Shown here one piece after another: positions 55,938-64,000 of a stretch of DNA of 64,000 nucleotides. The DNA comes from Theropithecus gelada. Its lineage: Eukaryota; Chordata; Mammalia; Primates; Cercopithecidae. The stretch lies in contig NC_037670.1 in the NCBI RefSeq assembly GCF_003255815.1, positions 27,244,672 through 27,308,671 of the forward strand, written 5' to 3'. Within the stretch, counting starts at the first letter, position 1. Every line of letters starts with the position of its first letter. Made by a program: the position numbers and the translations under genes. Under the pieces are notes generated by a model. The model saw only the letters and a program-made list of their open reading frames with translations, was not told the origin of the DNA and ran no database searches.

Positions 55938-56451
55938 TACTCTGTTATGTGTACTCATGTCTCAGATGCCCATCTGGACTCAAATTCTAGACTCTCAAGA
56001 GGACAAAAACGGTGCTTGGTGGGGAGGGAGCAAAATTCTTTTTATGCCTAAACCATAGATATGCATACAGTACACAGTGAATATGTAGCATTACAATTTC
56101 AGAAAGGAGGGATATTTGTTTTTTTAAAAAATGTCTCAAAAGGATCCTTAGAGATACAATAATGAAAAATATATATTGCACAGCGCTGGTCTAAGTAAAA
56201 GCTGTTAAGGAAGGGAAGCTTGCCTTCTCTTTCATATTTAAGAAAACTGATATAATTTGAGAAAATAAAATTTGGGGGAAGAAAAGGAAAGGAAACATTC
56301 TTTACCCCACCACTCCAGAATTGCTTTTTACTTCTACTTAATATGTGCAGATCGTTTATGTGGTGATGATCACTGAACACACAGTCTACATGCATTTTTA
56401 CATTCTGATCTGTTTGTATATCTTCTATCACCTAGGCATTTTCATGTTGCA
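55938..56451. repeat. 514-bp inverted-repeat arm (left)
   Basis: Its reverse complement matches 57853-58364 along the whole length at roughly 84% by eye. Shared words include 'caaattctagactct', 'aagaggacaaaaa', 'ccttagagatacaataatga', 'aggaagcttgccttctcttt' and 'aaaataaaatttggggg'. It is not assignable to a known family by recognition. Confidence 0.9.
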
Positions 56452-56806
56452 ACACAGTCTTCCTAATTCCTACAGAATAACCCTCCATCTGGTCAAGAAA
56501 CAATTCTCAGTTTTCTTCTGAATCTACCTGAGGTCAAGCAGGTAGAGCAGTATACAGCACAGGAGGCTTTGGAAGACAGCATCATTCGCAAATACTTGTG
56601 TGTGTAGGTCCTTTGTGGAGGTAAACAGATATAAAGGGCTAAGCCCTTCTTGGATGGCATCTGGCTGCTGACTGTCACCAGACCCCTGGGGAGGGCATTA
56701 AAGAGCAAGGTCAGGCCTCATCTAGGACTTCTGTGTTAGGAAGCAACAATGACCCGAGAGTTTCCTCTTCTCCTTTGGTCTAGTATGAAGGCTTTGTGCC
56801 TTCTCT
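56452..56806. other. unique spacer of the inverted pair
   Basis: No feature is recognised before the target duplication of the AluJ. Confidence 0.5.
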
Positions 56807-56818
56807 CCTATAATTTCT

Positions 56819-57109
56819 TTTTGTTGAGACATGGTGTCACTCTGTCACCCAGGCTACAGTGCAGTGGCATGATCACAGCTCACTGCAGCCTTGACCTCCT
56901 GGGCTCAAGCGATCCTCCCACCTCAGCCTCCCCAGTAACTGGGGACTGCAAGCATGTGCCACCATACTGGCTAATTTTTTTTTTTTTTAGAGACAGGGTC
57001 TCCATAAGTTGCCCAGCCTGGTCTGGAACTCCTTGGCTTAAGCAATCCACCACTCTCGGACTTCCTAAGTGCTGGGATTACAGGCATGAACCATCACACC
57101 TCGCCCTGT
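56819..57109 (-). mobile_element. AluJ, antisense
   Basis: An old antisense Alu: 'gacatggtgtcactctgtca', 'gatcacagctcactgcagcc' and 'gtgctgggattacaggcatg'. Its target duplication, with one mismatch, is 'cct[a/g]taatttct' at 56807-56818 and 57110-57121. The middle T-rich linker is about 14 bases. It lies between the two inverted arms. Confidence 0.95.
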
Positions 57110-57121
57110 CCTGTAATTTCT

Positions 57122-57539
57122 GATACCAAATATGAGGGACCAGCCTATAGTAGTAGATGGGTCAATTTCAAAGCCTCTGACCCTTCACTTTGTACATTTC
57201 CTTTTTATTTAATTGACTTTTGTGCCTGACCTCCTTTAGATTTCATCCACAAGAACCTTGCCCCACCATCCCAGCACCTTACTAAAGAGAGTGTCCCTGG
57301 TTATAACTATGTAATGGTTGGTCCATGTTTGACCAGTACCACTCAGAACATTCAAAAACACTTCAATAGTTTCACAAATAGTAGACACCAATTTAGCCCA
57401 TAAATGGTGCAAGCCACAAGGAATACTTGGAGAATGAGTGCCTCCTAAATCCATCTTTTCCCATCGCAAAGAGGTGGGCCGTGCATCGTTTAATCATCCC
57501 CTGCTTGTTAAATATGGTGGATTGTTTAATCTTCCCTAC
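57122..57539. other. unique non-coding sequence
   Basis: Nothing is recognised. Confidence 0.5.
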
Positions 57540-57852
57540 TGTTAAATATTTTCTGTTGTTTGGGGGTGGAGAGTTCTGTATGTATCTATCAGGTCCATTT
57601 GATCAAGAGCTGAGTTCAGGTTATGAATATCTGTGTTAATTTTTTGTCCTGATCTGTCTGTCAAATATTGTCAGTGGGGGGTTAAAATCTTCCACTATTA
57701 TTGTGTTGGTGTCTAATTCTCTTTAAAGACCTCTAAGAACTTGCTTTATGAATCTGGGTGCTCCTGTGTAGCGTACATATCTATTTATAATACTTGGCTC
57801 TTCTTGCTGAATTGAACCTTTACCGTTATGTAATGCCCTTCTATGTTTTTTC
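57540..57852 (-). mobile_element. L1 ORF2 endonuclease-region fragment, antisense
   Basis: The reverse of L1 ORF2 reads 'gtttgggggtggagagttct', 'attattgtgttggtgtctaa', 'gctttatgaatctgggtgct' and 'gttatgtaatgcccttct'. On the minus strand a short frame (within 57723-57962) keeps a Tyr-x-Arg-Tyr-Thr-Gly-Ala-Pro-Arg-Phe-Ile-Lys stretch of the endonuclease domain. Its 5' side stops exactly at the edge of the inverted-repeat arm at 57853. Confidence 0.88.
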
Positions 57853-58364
57853 TGCAACATAAATATGCCAAGGTGATGATAGAAGATACACAAACAGATC
57901 AGACTGTAAATATGCATGTGGACTCTCGGTTCAATGATCATCATCATATAAAATATGTGCACATATCAACTAGAAGTAAAAAGCAATCCTGGAGTGGTGG
58001 GGCAAGGAGTATTCCCTTTCCTTTCTTCCCCCCAAATTTTATTTTCTAAAATTATATCAGTTTTCTTAACTATGAAAGAGAAGGCAAGCTTCCTTTCCTT
58101 AACAGCTTTTATAGTAGTTAGACCAGCATCGTACAATATATATTTTCTCATTATTGTATCTCTAAGGAGCCTTTCTAGACATTTCTTAAAAACGAATCTC
58201 CTTCCTCCTTAAAATTGTAATGCTGCATGTTTGTTTATGTACTATAGGCTTAGACATAAAGAGTTTTTGCTCCTTCCCCACCAAGAACTATTTTTGTCCT
58301 CTTAAGAGTCTAGAATTTGGTGTCTAGATGGATATCTGAAACATGAGTACACATAGTAGAGTAA
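57853..58364. repeat. 512-bp inverted-repeat arm (right)
   Basis: This is the reverse-complement partner of 55938-56451. Homology starts abruptly at the L1 junction and ends near 'catagtagagtaa'. Sequence beyond this point does not match the left flank. Confidence 0.9.
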
Positions 58365-59260
58365 TGGATCCACACTATAAAACCTCACGTGATTGGAGAA
58401 ACAGGGCTGCTGGAGATCCATGGAGGAAGGAAAGGAACAAATGCATTGGGTCCAGTTTGAACTTTCAGTCTTCAGTTCAAAGTTCAAATCTAGAACCTAC
58501 TGAGAAATAGCAATGGATCCAATACATATTTTGTGTAAGTCAGAAATGTCTTCACTAAAACCAACTAAGTTCATTTTCAATTATACATTAAGGTACAATT
58601 GGCCAAGGTGCTTACTGTGCCATCTTCACCACACCCTGATCCTATAAATGTTATGACCATACATTGAGCCACAGACAGAATCATCATGCTTTGACATCTA
58701 ACAGGAGACACTCCATCCAACAATAATTATTGACCTTTAATGTCTCATTGCAGTATATCCAGACTAATTATGCTATGCATTTGTGGACTCTTTCATCCTT
58801 TCATTTTTAGCCAGTTTGAAAATGAGGCCCCAGGGGTATGAGACTATCCACAAAAGAGGAGAAAATATTAATCTTTCTGACTTTTCAAACATTAGCTTCT
58901 TTTTCTTATGAGGAAGATTTTTGACTTTCCATTTTTGTTGATGTTCTCTTTTCTACATGAGGACTGACGAGGTGTAATGGGAGTACTGAACAAGATTTTG
59001 CAAGTCTTGTCATATAAGTGTTGACATAATTTAACGAATTTATTAGATGGAACCAACTCCTGTCAGGAGGAACATCTAATTGGATAGCATTAAAATAGAA
59101 CAGACACAAATCTGAATAATGAATGCTCTGTATTTTTTTTAAGCAATAAGAGCCCCAAGATATTTCTGCAACACAGTTTTTGGTTTGGTTTCCCTTATAC
59201 TTTCTAGCATTTTCAGAAATATTTAAGAGGCTATTGTCTGCTCATAAAACATTTACCAAA
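58365..59260. other. unique non-coding sequence
   Basis: Nothing is recognised apart from a small local inverted motif 'tttgaactt...aagttcaaa' near 58455-58488. Confidence 0.5.
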
Positions 59261-59626
59261 TGTATTAGTTTGTTCTCATGCTGCTCATAAAGACATACCC
59301 AAGACTGGGTAATTTATTAAGGAAAGAGGTTCAATTGACTCACAGTTCAGCAATGCTGGGGAGGCCTCAGGAAATGTACAATCATGGTGAAAGGGGAAGC
59401 AAACATGTTCTTCTTCACATGGCAGCAGGAGAGAGAAGAATGAGAACTGAGCAACTGGGGAGGCCCCTTATAAAACCATCAGATCTTGTGAAAAATTACT
59501 GTCACAATAATAACATGGGGGAAACAATTGCCATGATTCAATTACATCCCACCAGCTCCCTCCCATGACATATGGAAACCACAATTCAAGATGAGATTTG
59601 GATGGGGACACAGCCAAATCGTATCA
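59261..59626 (-). mobile_element. THE1/MSTA solo LTR, antisense
   Basis: A complete LTR runs from 'tgtattagtttgttctcatg' to 'cagccaaatcgtatca'. The perfect 5-bp target duplication is 'ccaaa' at 59256-59260 and 59627-59631. No internal region is present. Confidence 0.97.
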
Positions 59627-59631
59627 CCAAA

Positions 59632-61128
59632 CATAATTTCCATTTTGCCAATCTAATGGCACCAAATCTTATTCCCTCAACTTTACCTGGGGAGACCATA
59701 TATTGAAAATTGGAACATAATTTTTAATACTTTAAATAAGTTGATCACAGAGTTTCCTATTCGGATTCTATTTCTAGTGTCAATTTCTTTTCAAAGCTGG
59801 GTTTGCCTATTTTATCCAAATTGTGGGATATGGAGGAAAGGAAGTTAGTCATGTCCAAGCCAATGGGGAATATCTAAAAGAGAGAAAGAAGAAGCCAGCA
59901 TAAATAAAATTATCTCTCTGTGAATCCTGGCCAGGGTTAACTATGCAATTCCCTTTGTAATGGATAGTTGGTCTTTTTTCTTTCTTTCTTTTTGATGATG
60001 GAGTGGGGCTCTCAAACTTAGGCTATAACAACCTCCATGTACATAATTCATAGCACAGCTCTGGATATTTCTGTCCACCCTAGAGGGTAAAGACTATATT
60101 AATTAAATCTATGCATGGGCAAAGGCAGCATTTCAGTCAGGTATTGCGTTACTACTTACATCAGAGTTTGTGTCTGTAATCTGTTTCAAAAAGTTGCTTT
60201 TTCGTTTTGTGTTTTCGTGAATCAAGGTGACAGTTCAGTACAATTAATGTTGGCCTAGAGGTATATGAACCGGGGTGTGTATAAGTTGGTAGCTGGCACC
60301 AATTTTAGAGAAATCTACTAAGAGATATCTAGATAGGATCTTGGTGACTGCCATGTATGAGGACCAGCCAGGTTATGCCCTAGGTTACTGTAGGTAAGAA
60401 CCCGTGAGACTTCCAGGTGTGGTTGCAGGGAGAAGTGCACTCAGAATGATAGCTGTGTGATAGACGTTTTAAATGTATGTACGTGATATTTTTGATGAAG
60501 TCATAGTTGACTGAGAAAAATGCCCAGATACTCTTCTGGTGAGATTAAAAAATTTCACCAAATCACCTTTAAAAGTTTTTGAAAACCTCATAGCAGTTGA
60601 AAAATTATTTGTTCAATAGCAAGAATGAAGCTGAACTCATCATATGCTGTCTTACGTCTGGTAGTTCCATATAATCAGGCCTAACCCTGGGGAAAAGGTA
60701 CTAATTTAGAGACCTTATAATTTCACACCAGATGGAAGCACATGAAGTGTTATGGTAAGGTCATGCTCACATTTTATATTTCCATCAGATATGAGCTCTT
60801 TCAATTCGGGAATCATGATTATTCACCTCTGGAACTTCCAAAATGGACATGCTATTTTGTCCCATGCATGCTGTAAGATTGCTCAAATTTACTTTGTCAT
60901 TCCAAACTTTTACAATCTTGATTCTTCTACCTAGTTGTTGCTTCTAACTTTTTGTTACCTGAAAATGTAATTAGCCTGTCTTCCATATCTTCATCTAAAT
61001 TGATAGTTATTGATATTTAAGTAAATAGTGATAAATTTGTAAAATTCTGATAAATGTAACAGACTTGTTTTTGATAGTCTACAAATACAAATGATGAAAC
61101 AGAAAGTACTAGAAAACAATCATTCAGA
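59632..61128. other. unique non-coding sequence
   Basis: A possible weak L2-like tail lies at 60785-60870 ('atgagctctttcaattcggg', 'aatcatgattattcacct'). A short T/C-rich run lies near 59975. Otherwise nothing is recognised. Confidence 0.45.
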
Positions 61129-61640
61129 CATTTGTTCACCAAACAGCTATTTGTTGAGGATCAGGTATCATGAGCAAAAACAGATGTGACCCTACCTTCA
61201 TGGAGTCTAAGAAGGGAGACCAACATAAATTGAAGGACAGACCAGATAAGTAAATGTAGTATTACAGCTACAATGGATGCTGCCAAGAGGAGATGCCTGG
61301 TGTAATAGGGGCATGGACCAAGTCAGGAACTTGTGGAAGATTCCCAAGGAAGTGATAATTAAACCAGCTTCTAAGGGAAAGAAGGCTTCATAGGGCAGGG
61401 TTTGTTGGAGGTGTAGTCAAAGGCAGCATAGCACAGGAGGAGAGCATTCCAAAGAGAGAAATGGAAAGAATGAGACTCTCCAGGCCCTTTTAGGGCACGC
61501 TGAAGATTTGGACCTTTATCCTAAGAACAATACAAGTGTTACAAGGGCATAAAGGGATCATATTTACATATGCAAAGGCCATGCTGTCCACTTGGAGAAC
61601 AAATTGGAGGAGGCCATGGTGGATTTTGGGTATCACTGGG
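61129..61640 (-). mobile_element. possible ancient L2-type/MIR-age repeat
   Basis: 'tttgttcaccaaacagctat', 'gtgaccctaccttcatggag', 'aggagagcattccaaagaga' and 'aagaacaatacaagtgttac' follow an order I remember from a widespread ancient mammalian repeat. The first ~80 bp look like a reverse L2 end. Low identity makes both the family and the limits uncertain. Confidence 0.35.
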
Positions 61641-61849
61641 AAGCAGCTTGAGTGAGGACAGAGAAAAGTCAAGAGACAGAGAGGTGTGTTTATGAATTCT
61701 TTATTGGGGTAGAAATTCAGTTTGAGGTGTTTGAAACAAGTTCTCCTCTTTCACATTTTGACTTACGTTGGCACATTCTAAAATTCATCAGTCTAGCTCT
61801 AAAAATGTAGACAGTTTAATGTTATAGAAGGAGCCAACTAGAAGTTGAA

Positions 61850-61960
61850 AAGATCTTTGGCACAGTTCAGCTGCTTTCTGCCTATGTGACCTTGAATGAG
61901 TTATTTCATCTTCCTGGGCCTCAGTTTCCTCACCCAGTAAAAAAGAGAACCATTCCTCTC
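61850..61960 (+). mobile_element. MIR-like fragment, sense
   Basis: The MIR core appears as 'gctttctgcctatgtgacct', 'tgaatgagttatttcatctt' and 'gggcctcagtttcctcaccc'. Confidence 0.8.
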
Positions 61961-61989
61961 TAAGCCTCCTTTCAAACATAATACCCTCT

Positions 61990-62363
61990 TGTATTAGTTT
62001 GTTCTCACACTGCTATGAAGAAATACCCAAGACTGGGTAATTTATAACGGAAAGAGGTTTAATTGACTCACAGTTCCACATGACTGGGGAGTCCTTAGGA
62101 AGCTTACAATCATGGTGGAAGAGGAAGCAAATATGTCCTTCTTCACATGGTGGCAAGACAGAGCAGTGCCAAGTAAAGGGGGAAAAGCCCCTTATAAAGC
62201 CATCAGATCTCATGAGAACTCACTCTATATCATAAGAACGGCAAGAGGGTAACCGCCCCCATGATTCAGTAACATCCCATCAGGTCTCTCCCATGGCACG
62301 TGGGGATTATGGGAACTACAGTTCAAGATGAGGTTTGGGTGGGGACAGAGCCAAACCATATCA
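61990..62363 (-). mobile_element. THE1/MSTA solo LTR, antisense
   Basis: A complete LTR runs from 'tgtattagtttgttctcaca' to 'gagccaaaccatatca'. The 5-bp target duplication has one mismatch: 'cctct' (61985-61989) against 'cctcg' (62364-62368). It lies 2.4 kb from a similar copy in the same orientation, but the different target sites show an independent insertion. Confidence 0.95.
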
Positions 62364-62629
62364 CCTCGGATGGATTACATAGTTTCTTTTTGCACTTTTT
62401 CAAATTACTCAGACTTTCTGACTTCCTTCCAGATGTTCTTTATCCCATGCTAGGGGCTCAGTATTCAGGCAGTTTTTCACGTTTTCACCTTTTGGCTTTG
62501 AAAATATAACAACCTTGCCTGTAAGAACATTAAAAACAGGTCGTCAGTGGCAATTTGGTCATAACCTGAAGTGCTATGTGAATTTCAACCTCACCAGACA
62601 CTGGACAGAGTTTTATTGGACAGAAATTT

Positions 62630-63125
62630 AAAACAAAGACACATTGTAAACTCACATGCACCAAAGGACATGTACAAGCATGTTCATAGGAGAAGTATTT
62701 GTAAGTGTCAAAACTTAGATTGATAGCAGAATTTATCAATGAATTGGGGCATAATCTATGCAATGGAATACTATCCAAAAGTGAGAATGAATGAATTACT
62801 GCTGCAAGTCTCATTGTTGATGAAGCTCACAAATAATGTTGAGTAAAAGAAGCCCAACACAAAAGGGTGCATGCTGGATGATTCTATTTGCATGAAGTTC
62901 AAAGACCAGGGGAGCTGATGTGTGGTGACCCATCAGGATAGTGGTTACATCAAGGGGAGAAGAGCAGTGTCAGGTGGGACCAAGTGAAGGTCCTGGTGTA
63001 CTGGGATGTCCATCTTCTGATCTGGCATGGAGGTTACATGGATATATTCATTTTGAGAAAATTTACTGAGATATAAACTTGTGATTTTTGCACTGTTCTG
63101 TGTGTGCATGTACTTCAACAAGAAT
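62630..63125 (+). mobile_element. old L1M 3' UTR, sense
   Basis: The L1M terminal region is present: 'gcaatggaatactatccaaa', 'gatgattctatttgcatgaa', 'gatagtggttacatcaaggg', 'gtacttcaacaagaatattt'. It is diverged and non-coding. Confidence 0.82.
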
Positions 63126-63182
63126 ATTTTATTTTATTTCTTTTCTTCTCTTTTCTTTCCTCTTCTTTTGTTTCCTTTTCTT
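63126..63182. repeat. polypyrimidine-rich tract
   Basis: A T/C-rich stretch joins the L1M end to the following antisense AluJ. It probably includes the decayed Alu tail. Confidence 0.8.
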
Positions 63183-63435
63183 TTTGAGACTGGGTCTCAT
63201 TCTGTCACCCAGGCTAGAGCAGTGATACATTCACAGCTCACTGTAGCCTCAAATTCCTGGGCACAAGCGATCCCCCTGCCTCACCCTCTATAGTAGCTGG
63301 GACTACAGGTGTGTGCCAGCATGCCCGGCTAATTTCTTGTAGAGATAGTGTCTTGCTATGTTACTCAGGCTGATCTTGAACTCCTGGACTCAAGAGATCT
63401 GCCCACCTTGGCCTCCCAAAGTATTAGGATTAGGA
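63183..63435 (-). mobile_element. AluJ, antisense, incomplete
   Basis: 'gagactgggtctcattctgt', 'tcacagctcactgtagcctc' and 'gctaatttcttgtagagata' are old Alu wording. The end stops at 'caaagtattaggatta', so the last ~25 bases (the Alu 5' head) are missing. Confidence 0.92.
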
Positions 63436-64000
63436 CATTTTCTTAAAAAGGTGGAAGTAGTAGATTCAGTTCTCCCCAGTGCCTGACCAAAACAAGAGTT
63501 CTCTCAATCTCGATAGAGTTCTTTCCATACTTAACATACAGCATACACAGTTATTAAACACACCATAGACACATGTCAGAAACTTCATTAAGAGATATAT
63601 CATGATATTTCTTTGGCTTTTGTGCTATTTCTAGCATTTTTCACCTTTTCTACATGCATAATATATACAAATATCTTTACTTGCTTCAGGTAAATATTCA
63701 TTCTTATACCAATGCCTTGGCCTAAATAAAAAGGAAAACACAGAATATATTACATAGAACTGGATATCTAATTACCCAAATCACCACAACTATAGATTGC
63801 ATTGCAATCAAAGCAGGCTGAAAAGTGCTGCCAGGCCTGCAGCCATCTGTTAGCTGAGAGGCCTCAGAGCACTTTGTGCATGTTGGGGTTATCACATTCT
63901 CTCCCCTAGGTCCTCATTTCATCCCTCATGGTTGTGTGACCATGGCAAGCATAGCCCTGCCAAAAGGTGTCACTCAAGAATGATTGCCATCCTACTCACG
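63436..64000. other. unique non-coding sequence
   Basis: No repeat or gene is recognised up to the window edge. Confidence 0.5.

Noticed and set aside
56099..56431. 110-codon antisense frame resembling the frames at 57843-58212
   Set aside because: The likeness comes from the inverted DNA repeat. Stops and frame changes differ between the copies, so there is no evidence of coding.
59261..62363. One proviral THE1 element with two LTRs
   Set aside because: The LTRs have different target duplications (ccaaa and cctc[t/g]) and the DNA between them is not THE1 internal sequence.

Overview
The window is nuclear DNA from a primate, most likely an Old World monkey. It carries Alu SINEs of the J, S and Y ages, primate L1 3' ends, THE1/MST, MLT1 and MER11 long terminal repeats (LTRs), a MER2 and a Tigger3 DNA transposon, a MADE1 and many MIR fragments. 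Two plus-strand AluY copies (465-761 and 17461-17762) share a double-A stretch before the middle linker and a 'gagatc[c/t]ggcc' motif near the 3' end. I associate these with cercopithecid AluYR elements rather than human AluY. This comes from memory of the families, not from a search.

I find no protein-coding gene, rRNA, tRNA, snRNA or CRISPR array. Open frames longer than 60 codons are scattered evenly on both strands. The longest (160 and 161 codons) is about what chance gives in 64 kb of roughly 40% GC sequence, and many of the rest lie inside Alu, L1, LTR or microsatellite sequence. The window therefore looks intergenic or deeply intronic. Functional content, if any, would be regulatory: a few repeat-free blocks rich in homeodomain-type and octamer-like sites (around 14.2-14.5, 20.1-20.4, 29.5-29.8 and 49.1-49.5 kb) and LTRs with known regulatory potential.

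Layout. 0-5 kb: MIR split by a young AluY, a tetranucleotide microsatellite with an L1PA tail, and MER2 split by a Tigger3-derived element. 5-13 kb: mostly unique, AT-rich DNA. 13.0-13.9 kb: a cluster of local direct duplications. 15.9-19.3 kb: two AluYs and an unusual L1 3'-UTR insertion that folds back on itself between target-site duplications. 19.3-24 kb: unique DNA with two AluS copies. 24.2-25.0 kb: a THE1-type LTR inserted in an MLT1 LTR. 25-33 kb: mostly unique, with an LTR-like block and a long polypyrimidine tract. 33.7-41.3 kb: old L1 pieces in opposite orientations, an ERV LTR containing a 108-bp copy of sequence found 4.1 kb away, a shortened MADE1 and an AluJ with a TG-rich tail. 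42-47.5 kb: a very short Alu insertion, MER5A and a long L1M block split by a THE1-type LTR. 49-51.1 kb: an LTR-like element split by MLT1. 53.5-54.6 kb: a nearly complete MER11 solo LTR. 55.9-58.4 kb: a 513-bp inverted repeat pair, one arm abutting an L1 fragment. 59-63.4 kb: two more solo THE1-type LTRs, old L1M and AluJ.

The most interesting features are rearrangement scars rather than genes: the fold-back L1 with a 41-bp segment resembling upstream DNA, the 108-bp copy inside an LTR, the 513-bp inverted pair, and the nested duplications at 13 kb. Family names and orientations come from recognising consensus sequences and were not computed. Solo-LTR and target-duplication calls were read directly from the bases.
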